Assembly: GCA_947174615.1 (NCBI GenBank)
Contig: CAMWJQ010000031.1
Span: 1 to 16,136 of the forward strand
Source of the DNA: an uncultured Lachnospiraceae bacterium
GTDB lineage: Bacteria; Bacillota; Clostridia; Lachnospirales; Lachnospiraceae
Reading direction: 5' to 3'
DNA: 16,136 bases
Of the stretch, positions 1-8,250 are shown in pieces; positions within the stretch are counted from its first letter, which is position 1, and each line of letters starts with the position of its first letter. The notes beneath the pieces are model-generated. The model was not told where the DNA came from, made no database searches, and was given only the letters and a program-made list of their open reading frames with translations. The position numbers were made by a program, and so were the translations under genes.

Positions 1-47
1 TCTATCCAGAATCCCGATTTTTGTACATTTTTTGCTTAAGTTCGCGC

Positions 48-965
48 CTATGGGGCAATGTCCTTGCTCCAGTCATAAGCTGTCAGTGGTTTATGGTTAA
101 AGTTCCTCTGAATCATCCATGCAATCCACGGGTGAAGCGCAATCCCGTCCTGAGGCTTCGGACGCATCTCCTGCGCTTTTGATTCATAATACTTGGAAAC
201 AGCGCGGCGCGGCTCATAGTTCAGCCAGCTGTCTCCCCCAAAAGAAAACACAACCGCAGGCGGAACACCACTGGATTCTATCGCTTTTGGACTCTGCTTC
301 GCCTTGGTTTCCACAGCTTCACAAAGATGCTCTGCCGCCTTGCGCTCTGGCACGGCGCGGTATGCAATGCGAAGTTCTCTGCTGCTGCCTGACTCGCAAT
401 AGAAATACAGACGTTCACCATCCAGACAAGTACCGCTTCGATCTGGTATTTGCAGACGTCTTTGATCGATACCTGCATTGGAAAGAACACGCTCGATTTC
501 CGCCCGCTTTTTCAACCGTTCTCCGCCGTGCCATCCGCAGGCAGCATCGCGGAGCATGATCAACAAAAACGCCTCCGCATCATCTGCACATTTCGTAAAT
601 GAACCTGGTTCCTCATCCTCACAAAAGCAGAGAAAAACCGGCGGATCTGGAACCACATCCACAAGGTCCTTTTTCAGATAGCCCGCAATCCACACAAACG
701 GATTTCCATGCCATAGAATGAGGTACTCCTCTTCACCGTCACATCTTAAATAGAGTTCATTTGGAGGAAGCAGTTTGTTGTTCTTTGTTGTCACCGGGTC
801 CTTTCCATAAGTCAGCAAAAAATCCCGATACATAAAAGGCAGCGAAACCCCCAGCCGTTTTTCCGCTGCCTTTACTTCCCCGGCAGAAAATCCCTGATGC
901 CCCTGCCCTGTATCACAGAAAAAGTCCATTAATTCAGAAAGAGAAAGATTATATCTAAGCTTCAC
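48..965 (-). CDS. SMI1/KNR4 (SUKH-type) family protein
   Basis: A 305-residue protein. The N-terminal third matches the SMI1/KNR4 fold: an acidic helix, then LPFMYRDFL at residues 42-50 followed by the YG of the typical LPxxYxxFLxxxG signature. A central W-x-G-N-P-F-V-W segment follows. Family members often act as immunity proteins against contact-dependent or secreted nuclease toxins, or as scaffold proteins; no toxin is visible here, so the role is unknown. No signal peptide or membrane segment is seen, so it is probably cytoplasmic. It starts at a GTG only 4 bases after the stop of the upstream permease, with a GGGGAGGG ribosome site lying inside the permease 3' end. It is therefore probably co-transcribed and translationally coupled with the transporter. 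The residues after about 150 are not recognised. I am confident of the coding call and fairly confident of the family. Confidence 0.8.
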   Translation of the reverse strand: MKLRYNLSLSELMDFFCDTGQGHQGFSAGEVKAAEKRLGVSLPFMYRDFLLTYGKDPVTTKNNKLLPPNELYLRCDGEEEYLILWHGNPFVWIAGYLKKDLVDVVPDPPVFLCFCEDEEPGSFTKCADDAEAFLLIMLRDAACGWHGGERLKKRAEIERVLSNAGIDQRRLQIPDRSGTCLDGERLYFYCESGSSRELRIAYRAVPERKAAEHLCEAVETKAKQSPKAIESSGVPPAVVFSFGGDSWLNYEPRRAVSKYYESKAQEMRPKPQDGIALHPWIAWMIQRNFNHKPLTAYDWSKDIAP

Positions 966-969
966 CGCA

Positions 970-1767
970 TCACTTCCCTCCCCTGTCTGCCAGAAGCGAC
1001 AGCCCCAGCACCATCAAAATAATCATCAGCCCCGGAAACAGTGCATACCACGGCGCAGAAAAGAGATATGTCTGCGACTCGGACAACATGCTCCCAAGGC
1101 TTGCGTTCGGCGGCTGGACACCAATCCCCAGATAACTCATGCCCGCCTCTGCAAGCACAGCATTGTTAAAACCGATCATGATGGAGGACATCAGCACCGG
1201 CATGGCATTCGGCAGAATATGAACGAAGATAATGCGCAGCTGCCCCACGCCGGAAAGCCTCGCGCTCTTCACGTAATCCATCTCCCTGTATTTGATAAAC
1301 TCTCCCCTGACAATGCGGGCAAAACTGGGGATAAACGCAATGCCAAGCGCACCAATGACATTGTATTTGCCTGTGCCAAAGATACTGACAAAGACCAATG
1401 CCAGCAGAATGCTCGGAAAGGCAAAGACCACATCATTTACGCGCATCAGCACTTCATCTAACAAGCCGCCAAAGTACCCTGTAAACGCCCCAATCACGAC
1501 GCCGCAGACTGTTCCTATCGTAACCGTAGCTGCCGCAATCACAAAGGTGTTGCCCATGCCTTTGAGCACACGCGAAAAGATATCCCGCCCAAAATTGTCA
1601 CAGCCCATCAAATGCTTTAGCGACGGCGCAGCCAGCTTCGCAGCGCTGTCCATCTTCGTGATATCATAGGGCGTGTGGATAAAGCCAATCAAAATCATCA
1701 GCAGCATCGCACCCGTTATCACAAGACCTATGATTACATTGGAAGAATAGATCTTTTTCCTCTTCAC
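970..1767 (-). CDS. ABC transporter permease, DppC/OppC type
   Basis: Second inner-membrane permease of a peptide/nickel-type ABC importer. It has an N-terminal membrane helix (VIIGLVITGAMLLMILIGF), then the conserved G-C-D-N-F-G-R-D-I-F-S-R motif of DppC-type subunits, several further hydrophobic helices, and an EAA loop (SARLSGVGQLRIIFVHILPNA) that docks the ATPase. The frame is open further upstream, to a TTG at 1827 or an ATG at 1812 overlapping the stop of the preceding permease, but neither has a ribosome site. A GTG at 1767 has a consensus GGAGG six bases upstream, so I choose it. That gives 265 residues beginning MKRKKIYSSN, a little short for the family but with every core element present. 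It is third in the transporter operon, 37 bases after the DppB-type gene. Confidence 0.92.
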   Translation of the reverse strand: MKRKKIYSSNVIIGLVITGAMLLMILIGFIHTPYDITKMDSAAKLAAPSLKHLMGCDNFGRDIFSRVLKGMGNTFVIAAATVTIGTVCGVVIGAFTGYFGGLLDEVLMRVNDVVFAFPSILLALVFVSIFGTGKYNVIGALGIAFIPSFARIVRGEFIKYREMDYVKSARLSGVGQLRIIFVHILPNAMPVLMSSIMIGFNNAVLAEAGMSYLGIGVQPPNASLGSMLSESQTYLFSAPWYALFPGLMIILMVLGLSLLADRGGK

Positions 1768-1804
1768 ACAAAACCTCCGTAATTTCATACAAAATCTTTT
1801 TGTC

Positions 1805-2743
1805 TTAAACATTGATGCGCGGATCAATCAGCTGGTATACTACATCAACAACAAAATTCGTCACAATCACAACAAAGGCAATCAGTGTAATAATCGCCTC
1901 CACCACCGGGTAGTCCCTGTAAGATATGGAGGTCAGCAGAATGCGTCCGATGCCGGGTATATTAAACACCTGCTCAATGACAATGCTCCCCACAAGCATG
2001 TCCGCAAGCGTCATTCCCCACAGCGTAATCACAGGAATCATTGCATTGCGAAGCACATGTCGATATAAAACCTTGTTGGTATTGTTTCCTTTGCTGTAAG
2101 CGGTTCTCACATAGTCCTTTTTCGACTCCTCAATACAAGAGCTCCGCAGGAGCTTCACCGACATTGCGATCTTTGGGAGCGCAATTGCAAAACATGGAAA
2201 GATGATGTATGCAAGAAATTTCCAGAAATCCGTCTCATAGGACACAAAGCCTCCGGGCGTAAACCACCTCAATACCAGACCAAAAAAGTAGGTGATTAAA
2301 ATACCCATAAAAAAATGCGGCACTGACATCACAATCTGATTGAGCGCCATGACAATGCGGTCGATCCGCTTTCCGCTGTGCTTCGCCGTATAAATGCCAA
2401 TTGGCAGTGAGATCACAACCATTATAAAAAAAGAGATGACTGCCATAATCACAGTGATTGGCAGCTTGGACACAATCATGTCCGCAACAGGCAGATGATA
2501 CTTGTACGAAGTACCAAAATCGCCGCCCACAAAATGAGCCAGCCATTCCAGATACCGCTCCAGAAACGGTCTGTTTAATCCAAGCTGCTCGCGCAGCGCA
2601 GCCAAACTCTCCGGCGTAGCATCTGTTCCCAGTGCAGCAAGCGCAGCATCTCCTGGTATCAGATCAAAAGCAAGATAGACGAGGAACGAAATACACAAAA
2701 GCGTGATAATCATCGCTGCCAGCTTTTTCCCAATGTATTTCAT
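1805..2743 (-). CDS. ABC transporter permease, DppB/OppB type
   Basis: First inner-membrane permease of the importer, 312 residues, the usual length. It has an N-terminal helix (MIITLLCISFLVYLAFDLIPGDAA), the family-typical P-G-D-A-A and LGLNRPFLERYLEWL segments, about six membrane helices, and an EAA loop (residues around VRTAYSKGNNTNKVLYRHVLRNA) contacting the ATPase. With the DppC-type partner it forms the translocation pore for oligopeptides, nickel or a similar solute; the substrate cannot be told from sequence. The start is ATG at 2743 with AAGGAG eight bases upstream. It sits 73 bases downstream of the binding-protein gene and 37 bases upstream of the chosen start of the second permease. 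Confidence 0.94.
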   Translation of the reverse strand: MKYIGKKLAAMIITLLCISFLVYLAFDLIPGDAALAALGTDATPESLAALREQLGLNRPFLERYLEWLAHFVGGDFGTSYKYHLPVADMIVSKLPITVIMAVISFFIMVVISLPIGIYTAKHSGKRIDRIVMALNQIVMSVPHFFMGILITYFFGLVLRWFTPGGFVSYETDFWKFLAYIIFPCFAIALPKIAMSVKLLRSSCIEESKKDYVRTAYSKGNNTNKVLYRHVLRNAMIPVITLWGMTLADMLVGSIVIEQVFNIPGIGRILLTSISYRDYPVVEAIITLIAFVVIVTNFVVDVVYQLIDPRINV

Positions 2744-2771
2744 CTCCTCGTCTCCTTTATGTTTTCTATAT

Positions 2772-2800
2772 TATATATGAATAGAACTCCCCAATTACAA
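2772..2800 (-). promoter_or_regulatory. Possible internal promoter before the DppB-type gene
   Basis: In the 73-base gap between binding protein and permease there is a minus-strand TTGTAA (2795-2800), a 17-base spacer and TATATA (2772-2777). An exact TATAAT overlaps at 2770-2775 but is spaced 19 bases. It could give extra permease transcription independent of the main promoter. No terminator hairpin is visible in the gap, so read-through from upstream is also expected. Confidence 0.3.
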
Positions 2801-2816
2801 CAATTTTATTCCCGGG

Positions 2817-4466
2817 CTACTCTATATCCAATTTCGAAAAATCCTGAATATATAAGGGATAGAATGTATACCCTGTATACCCCTTTCTAACCGCTACCAG
2901 CTCACACATATCCTGAATATAGACATTCGCAGCCGTCTCGGCAAGAATTGTCTCGCATTTCTTATATGCCTCTGTCGCCTTGTCATCGTCCATCACCGCC
3001 TCTGCAGCAAGCGCCTCTGCGTAGGCATCATCGTATTCCGGATTGTTATAATTGACAAAATTATTGTGCGCATCCGAACGGAATCTGCTGAGCATCGCGC
3101 CCGCAGTCAATGTCGATGCATCCACGCCAACTAACGTCGCCTCAAAATCACGCCCCTGATACACATCATTCAGCCATGTCTCCCACTCAATGAGTTCAAT
3201 ATTCGCCGTGACATTGATCTGCTTTAACTGCTCTGCAACCACCTGTGCCGTATCGACATGCTGCTGATAGTTAGAAGGCACCTTCATCGTAAAGCTGAAC
3301 CCATCCGGATAGCCAGCCTCACCAAGCAGCGCTTTCGCCTTCTCAAGATCTGTCGTGTATAGATCATTCAGCTCTTCGACATAGTATTTTCCAAATGCAG
3401 GGAACATACTGCTCCCGACAAGGGTTCCTTTACCGTCTGACACAAAGTCGAGAATCTCCTGCTTATTCACTGCATAGCACAGCGCCTGCCGCACCTTCTC
3501 ATTGTCAAACGGCGCCGCTGCATTGTTGAGATACATCGCTTGAACCAGATTCATTGTTCCCTCAAGCACCTCAAAGTCATCGCCAAGCTCTGCCGCCTGT
3601 GAGGTGGAGATTCTTGCAACCAAGTCCACTGCACCGCCCTCAAGATTCATGACAATCGAATCTGAGTCCGCAAGCACCTTCAAGGTGATATCTTTGATAT
3701 GCGCCGGTTCTCCCCAATATCCGTCAAACCGCTCAAGCACCACATTCTCCTGCAGCGATCGCGATACAAATTTATAGGGTCCTGTTCCAATGGGATTTGT
3801 CTGCAAATCGGTCACATCCGCCGGAACAATGGCAGCCTCCACAGTTGACAGAATCGCCATAAATGGACTGCTTGATTCCTTTAATGTGATGACTACTGTG
3901 CGCTCATCCGGCGTCTCCACACTCACAATATTAGAAAACGCCGATATAACAGGCTCTCCCCCATTAAGACCGGCGCAGGTTTCAATCGAATATTTCACAT
4001 CCGCCACAGTAACAGGATTTCCATTGTGAAATTGGATTCCATCTCTCAGCGTGAATGTATACACAAGCCCGTCTTCGGACATGGCATAATCACTTGCTAC
4101 TGCGGGAATCAGATTGCCCTCGCTGTCCGGCTTATACAAGCCCTCATAGATATTATAGAGGATTTCCTGTGTACCTGCTCCTTGTGATAAGCTTGGCACC
4201 AGACTGTCCAAATCCTGCGGAATACCTATCGTGATGTGTGATGCATCCTCCTCTGTTTCATTCGCTTCGCCTGGCACTTCCAAAGAAGTGTCTGTCTCAG
4301 CATTCGCCACGGTATTTGCCTCACTGCTGTTTGCGGCAGACGTGTCTGCAATCTGTGTAGAGTCTCCAGCCGCCTTATCACCTGAGCATCCGCTCAGTGC
4401 AACAGTCAGTGTAAGCAACATACTCGCAAAAAGAACTTTTACAAAACGTTGTCCTCTTTTCGTCAT
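2817..4466 (-). CDS. Peptide/nickel-type ABC transporter substrate-binding lipoprotein
   Basis: A 549-residue extracellular solute-binding protein of family 5 (DppA/OppA/NikA fold). The N-terminus has two lysine/arginine clusters, a hydrophobic stretch and the lipobox L-S-G-C with the lipidated cysteine at residue 27, so it is a membrane-anchored lipoprotein. A Ser/Thr/Glu-rich linker of about 45 residues follows. The mature domain carries typical family features: VPSLSQGAGTQEILYNIYEG, LVYTFTLRDGIQFHNGNPVTVADV, and the NPIGTGPYKF segment that lines the ligand cleft. The start is ATG at 4466 with AAAGGAG eight bases upstream. It is first in an operon with the two permeases. ATPase genes would normally complete the system but are not in the window. 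Ligand identity is unknown; oligopeptide is the default guess. Confidence 0.93.
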   Translation of the reverse strand: MTKRGQRFVKVLFASMLLTLTVALSGCSGDKAAGDSTQIADTSAANSSEANTVANAETDTSLEVPGEANETEEDASHITIGIPQDLDSLVPSLSQGAGTQEILYNIYEGLYKPDSEGNLIPAVASDYAMSEDGLVYTFTLRDGIQFHNGNPVTVADVKYSIETCAGLNGGEPVISAFSNIVSVETPDERTVVITLKESSSPFMAILSTVEAAIVPADVTDLQTNPIGTGPYKFVSRSLQENVVLERFDGYWGEPAHIKDITLKVLADSDSIVMNLEGGAVDLVARISTSQAAELGDDFEVLEGTMNLVQAMYLNNAAAPFDNEKVRQALCYAVNKQEILDFVSDGKGTLVGSSMFPAFGKYYVEELNDLYTTDLEKAKALLGEAGYPDGFSFTMKVPSNYQQHVDTAQVVAEQLKQINVTANIELIEWETWLNDVYQGRDFEATLVGVDASTLTAGAMLSRFRSDAHNNFVNYNNPEYDDAYAEALAAEAVMDDDKATEAYKKCETILAETAANVYIQDMCELVAVRKGYTGYTFYPLYIQDFSKLDIE

Positions 4467-4503
4467 GTCTTTTACTCCTTTTCATATGCTATTTTTCTTA
4501 TTT

Positions 4504-4548
4504 AACACAAAGTACAGTCACGGCACTGCGTGTACCATCTATTGTGTT
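4504..4548 (-). promoter_or_regulatory. Hairpin at the 5' end of the importer leader
   Basis: AACACAA (4504-4510) pairs with TTGTGTT (4542-4548). Inside it GTACA (4512-4516) pairs with TGTAC (4531-4535), with a further small CACG/CGTG element in the middle. The structure begins right at the predicted transcription start. It could stabilise the 5' end or be a bipartite operator. No known riboswitch core is recognised. Confidence 0.35.
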
Positions 4549-4555
4549 CTGTTAA

Positions 4556-4584
4556 ATTTTATAAGAAACTCTGTAAAAATACAA
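4556..4584 (-). promoter_or_regulatory. Promoter of the ABC importer operon
   Basis: A minus-strand sigma-A-like promoter: TTGTAT (4579-4584), a 17-base spacer, and TAAAAT (4556-4561). It would start transcription near 4549 and leave a leader of about 80 bases ahead of the binding-protein ATG. This is the best hexamer pair I see upstream of the operon. Confidence 0.55.
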
Positions 4585-5026
4585 GTCCTTTTTTGAAATC
4601 AGGTTGTTTTTAATTGTATACAATACAGCCCAATCCCAAAGCACACTCGATTGTCCTCAAATTTGCAAAGATATTCACACCGTTTTAATCTTTGAAGCTG
4701 GGTCTCCACAACCAAAACTCAATAAAAAGACTGCTCCAAATACCTAACTATATTTTTTAATTCCCATCGCTACCCCATCTCTTTCTCATATTCAACAATC
4801 CCATTCTTATCTGCGCATAAAAAGCGCTCACATCAACTATTGAAAGCCAATGTAAGCCACTCTTCTTTCTGTCAATTCTGATTCATCTTCGCCAGCTTCG
4901 CAGCCTGGTCGGCGGCTGTATGCATATGCCGTTATCTTTCAGGCTGTCAGCATATGCAAACATCTTCCTGTAGTTTTTATTGTGCTGTACAGAAATGCTA
5001 ACATTTTTCTCTCCACTGCTCCTACT
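4585..5026. other. Long spacer with degraded sequence between importer operon and Uma2 gene
   Basis: About 440 bases with no intact gene on either strand. The left part (4590-4860) is AT-rich with short frames only and I see nothing convincing in it. The right part (4872-5020, minus) holds short protein-like stretches in two frames (KNYRKMFAYADSLKDNG in one, HTAADQAAKLAKMNQN then stop in the other). This looks like the tail of one decayed, frameshifted gene. The family is not recognised. Confidence 0.35.
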
Positions 5027-5116
5027 TTATTCCCAATGTATCTGTAACTGTTTCTTATTCTTTGCACAATCTGACAGATATAGATTCATCAGCGTCTGAT
5101 ATAGTATCCCCGATTC
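5027..5116 (-). pseudogene. C-terminal remnant of a CopG/ribbon-helix-helix antitoxin
   Basis: Directly downstream of the Uma2 gene, a minus-strand frame without its own start encodes ESGILYQTLMNLYLSDCAKN and continues KKQLQIHWE before a stop at 5027-5029. The pattern G-I-x-Y-Q-T-L-x-N-x-Y-L-x-D-C-A resembles the second helix and tail of ribbon-helix-helix antitoxins, which bind operator DNA and neutralise a partner toxin. The N-terminal DNA-binding strand is absent and no toxin gene adjoins it, so this is read as a leftover fragment. The family match rests on memory of the pattern, not on a search. Confidence 0.4.
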
Positions 5117-5126
5117 ACCGTTATTG

Positions 5127-5681
5127 CTATTCCATATTTATCCCTGAAAAATCAATTTCAAAATCTTCATATATTCCAGCCTTTACCTTATCTGAAAAAG
5201 AATATTCTTCAAATGCATCATGCTCAAAATTGTAAACCATTATCAGTTGTTTCTTTGGGTCAACAATCCAATACTCCCTAACTCCTGCCGTCCTGTATTT
5301 AAATAACTTCTTATTGTAATCCATTGCACGACTGGAAGGTGATACGATCTCAATAATCCAATCTGGTGCACCCTTACAACCTTCATCTGTAAGCTTATTC
5401 TTATCGCAGATTACAGAAATATCAGGCTCCACATAAATATCATTATCAGCATTTAAGAATACTGCAAATGGAGCTGGATATACTTCACAATCTCCGTCTT
5501 TACTATGAATGTAATTTCCTATTGTCCAATCAAAAAAATGTACAAACTTTTGATGAACTCTGCTAGGCGTAGCCATCATATATAATTCACCGTCAATCAA
5601 TTCCGCCCTTTGACCATCTGGCAGATTATAGATATCTTCAATCGTATAATGATCTAACTGCTTTGCTACTGCTGTATTCAT
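5127..5681 (-). CDS. Uma2 family endonuclease-like protein (DUF820)
   Basis: A 184-residue protein with the Uma2/DUF820 layout: an N-terminal YTIEDIYNLPDGQRAELIDGE stretch (residues about 12-32), a central V-E-P-D-I motif, then a W-I-I-E-I-V-S-P-S core strand and a downstream lysine-rich Y-N-K-K-L-x-K-Y-x-x-A-G-V-R-E-Y-W-I-V-D-P block. The E, D, E and K residues fit a PD-(D/E)XK nuclease-type active site. Members are very abundant in cyanobacteria and also found in Bacillota; their biological role is mostly unknown. The start is ATG at 5681 with AAGGA upstream and its own promoter. No partner gene is adjacent apart from an antitoxin-like remnant downstream. Length is normal for the family and it looks intact. 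Confidence 0.88.
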   Translation of the reverse strand: MNTAVAKQLDHYTIEDIYNLPDGQRAELIDGELYMMATPSRVHQKFVHFFDWTIGNYIHSKDGDCEVYPAPFAVFLNADNDIYVEPDISVICDKNKLTDEGCKGAPDWIIEIVSPSSRAMDYNKKLFKYRTAGVREYWIVDPKKQLIMVYNFEHDAFEEYSFSDKVKAGIYEDFEIDFSGINME

Positions 5682-5703
5682 TTAATCACCGTCCTTTTCT
5701 ATA

Positions 5704-5732
5704 ATAATATAATGTATTTATTGGAGTTGCAA
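5704..5732 (-). promoter_or_regulatory. Promoter of the Uma2 gene
   Basis: Minus-strand TTGCAA (5727-5732), a 17-base spacer and TATTAT (5704-5709), ending about 22 bases before the ATG at 5681. The -35 is imperfect and the -10 is one base from consensus. Confidence 0.45.
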
Positions 5733-5842
5733 GTTATTTCGTATACTCGCCATACAACGATTATACACTATGAACTGTTAAAAATCACAAAATCTTAACA
5801 TTCATCTATAATTATGCTTATACTACTTTTTAAATTTCACAA

Positions 5843-5889
5843 CGAAAAAGGTGCTGATATAGTATTTGAAATAAATCTTATCAGCACCT
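5843..5889 (-). terminator. Intrinsic terminator after the serine recombinase
   Basis: An 11-bp perfect stem: AGGTGCTGATA (5849-5859) pairs with TATCAGCACCT (5879-5889) around a 19-base AT-rich loop. On the minus strand it is followed by TTTTTC. It begins five bases after the recombinase stop codon, so it ends that operon and insulates the Uma2 gene. Confidence 0.85.
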
Positions 5890-5894
5890 CTGTT

Positions 5895-8011
5895 TTATTT
5901 AATGGCTATCTTTACAGTAATCTGCTGCCAGTAAACTGGCTTATATACCCGATGAGCAACATTTTTACAAAACTCCCTGCACTCATCCAAAGATATCACA
6001 AAGGTCTTCACAATATTAAAATTCTTATCGTCTTTCAGCGAATCTGAATATTCCTTTGAGTACCCCCTAATTTTGTACTTATCTGGCACATTGGGTAACC
6101 CTGATAAATTCATCTCCCAAACATACTCCTCATTTGACCGATGAATAATACGTTCTACAAAGAAGTCAATCATCTCATTCGATACCCCAAAACCACTCAA
6201 ATCAACATACATTTCCAGACGTTCACGAATCTTATTGATATCCAGCTTGTATCTTTCCTGCTTTGATAACTCTACCTTTTTCTCCTGTATCAATCTTATC
6301 GTACTTTGTATCTCCTCCTCTGTACTCTCTTTTTTACTCCGATACTGCTCATCAGAAATCTCACCATCAGCCCTCATATCAATATATCGTTCCAGACGCC
6401 TCTGCAACTTTTCCAGTGTTTCATTCAATGACTCCAGTGTAATAACTGAAGAACCCTTTTCTGTATTCAGCCGTTCTGCCTGCTCAATTATTTTTATTGT
6501 GTCCTCCAATGTATCTTTGATGTCCCTGAACAAATACTGAAATACCTTTATTGACATTAAGCGCATCTTGACATCTGTCACTGATTTCAGCGTACAGGTA
6601 TTCGCCAACGGCGGCAGACCATGCATTTTTCTATAGTTTGCTGTATGCGCATTTATCTGCTGTCTGCATGTATAACGAAACTGCGCTGGCTCTGTTTCTG
6701 TAGCTGCATGCGTATACTGAGGAGATAATCTGTACCCACACTCACAGTAAGCTTTATTTGCATAGGAATCGCTTGATACACGTACCCCACTTCTCATATT
6801 ACCCTTCTTGGTATTAGCAAGCTCATTTGAACGCGCTTTACGTATCTCCTGAGCCTTCCACCAAGTCTCTTCATCAATCAAAGGCTCCCAGTTACCCCTG
6901 ACCAGATTTCCTTCTTCTATTACAGTTACACCATCATCTGCGTACTTTGTCCTTTTTGGCTCTATATGCGTAGCTATTTTCTTTTTGGTATTTGTATCAA
7001 CTATCTCATATTTTCCATACAAGATATAACCCATATACTTCTCATTCATTAATACACGTCTTACCTTCGAAGCACTCCACTGTGACTTCCTGTCAAACGT
7101 CAAGATCTTATTCACATTCAGATGGGTGGCAATCAAATCAGTACCCCTGCCTTTGTTAACATACATGTCAAATATTAACTGCACTGCCGCGCCATCCACA
7201 GGATTTATCTTATATGTATTATTTTGGCGTTCTATCGCTTTCACCAAATCATAGCCAAACATATTCCCCTGAACCAACTGACCACGCTCTCTATATGTAT
7301 CGATACCCCTAGTACAGCATTGCATTAATTCTCGAGTAATCAGCACCCGCTGTTCACGCCATCGCCGCGTTGGTGTCAGTCAACGATGCCACCGCATCGC
7401 CTCCTTCCACCGCCTTGCGCTAACGCGAACATCAGGCACTGATTACTTCAAGATTAATGCAACGCTGTACTAGATACACGTTTACTGGTGGTTAAGGACT
7501 CCGCCTGTCCCTTAGATACCTCTGCTGCAAGTCTTGGATAATCCGATGGAAACATATGGTAAGTCCAAAACTCACCTTCCAATATGAGCAGACCTACTTC
7601 ATTATTTTGTAAAATCTGCATATAGGAAAAGAATTCACCTACATTACGGCTGAATCTGGTCGCCTCCTGTACCAAAATGATATCCACATGATTTGATATG
7701 ACAAAATCTATCATTTCTTGAAATTTAGGACGCACCTCGATAGACAACCCTGATTTTCCATCTTCAATAAATATTCCATTATCTATCAAGTGAAAATGAC
7801 TTTTTCGCTCAACCAACGATAACATTCTATCTGTCTGATCTTTTAAAGCCTTTTTCTGATCCACATGCTGAGTTGACTCCCGACACAACACCACTACATT
7901 AAATGTCTTTCCCATGTCCGTCATCATATCATCATAAGATGCCTCTTTCATAAAGCCTTTCTTGTCCAAATGCTTTATCTGCGCAGGTGTATACTTACTT
8001 TGTAATCCCAT
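5895..8011 (-). pseudogene. Large serine recombinase, split by an inserted element
   Basis: The N-terminal part (8011-7454 with insert-encoded tail) carries the resolvase/invertase catalytic domain: VVVLCRESTQ with the likely nucleophile Ser46, EDGKSGLSIEVRPKF, and VQEATRFSRN. The C-terminal part (7346-5895) has the recombinase DNA-binding domain, a zinc-ribbon-like C-x-C-G ... C segment and a long coiled coil (about NTEKGSSVITLESLNETLEK onward). A 157-bp element with CTAG duplications separates them. Deleting it with one CTAG gives TSKRV-S-RGIDTYRERG in one frame of 651 residues, the normal size for integrases that move transposons and prophages. As it stands the protein is truncated just after the catalytic domain. 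The second fragment could start only at a weak non-ATG codon inside the insert. The start is ATG at 8011 behind AAAGGAGG. The gene is third in a tight operon. Confidence 0.9.
7309..7473. mobile_element. 157-bp MITE-like element with CTAG target duplication
   Basis: The element spans 7313-7469. Both ends begin TACAGC[A/G]TTGCATTAAT going inward, followed after five mostly mismatched bases by AGTAATCAG and then weaker pairing, giving imperfect terminal inverted repeats of about 45 bp. CTAG flanks both sides (7309-7312 and 7470-7473) and reads as a 4-bp target duplication. The interior is GC-rich compared with the flanks and encodes no transposase, so the element is non-autonomous and would need an IS transposase in trans. 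The parent IS family is not recognised from these ends. It disrupts the serine recombinase gene, and removing it with one CTAG restores the host frame. Confidence 0.85.
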
Positions 8012-8016
8012 TATCC

Positions 8017-8250
8017 TTATACCTCCTTTGCTAATTTCTTCGCTGTATAGCAAGTTTCTTTCGATATAAGACCTTCCTGATACAGTAAATCGATAAGCTC
8101 TATTTTAAGCATATTCTGGTCTATAGATAACTTAGGGACGCGAAGTGATTCCTGATATAACATAAGTACATTAAATGCTTTGTTTACATCTATCAATTCT
8201 TTATTGCTGCACTCTACCCCTGTTAACGTAAAATTATCTTGTACTTCCAT
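8017..8250 (-). CDS. SHOCT-like small protein (second of a paralogous pair)
   Basis: A 77-residue protein. Its C-terminal half, LSIDQNMLKIELIDLLYQEG then LISKETCYTAKKLAKE, resembles the SHOCT oligomerisation motif (leucine-rich helix, G-L-I-[ST]-x-E, K-K-L). It is clearly paralogous to the same segment of the next gene upstream. The N-terminal 35 residues are unrelated to anything I recognise. It starts at ATG 8250 behind AAAGGAGGAGGAG, overlaps the upstream gene by 17 bases, and ends 5 bases before the recombinase ATG, so all three genes are likely translationally coupled. A role as a small accessory or control protein for the recombinase is inference from position only. Confidence 0.8.
   Translation of the reverse strand: MEVQDNFTLTGVECSNKELIDVNKAFNVLMLYQESLRVPKLSIDQNMLKIELIDLLYQEGLISKETCYTAKKLAKEV

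Noticed and set aside
119..681. Plus-strand and alternative minus-strand frames within the SMI1/KNR4 gene
   Set aside because: Compositions are those of shadow frames, and the minus-strand SMI1/KNR4 motif identifies the real gene.
3790..4596. Plus-strand open frames opposite the binding-protein gene and its leader (3790-4029, 4231-4596)
   Set aside because: They lie opposite a clear lipoprotein gene, lack ribosome sites and show no recognisable protein features.
7346..7454. Recombinase break as a sequencing frameshift or group II/self-splicing intervening sequence
   Set aside because: The break has clear terminal inverted repeats and a 4-bp flanking duplication, and is far too short for a group I or II intron.
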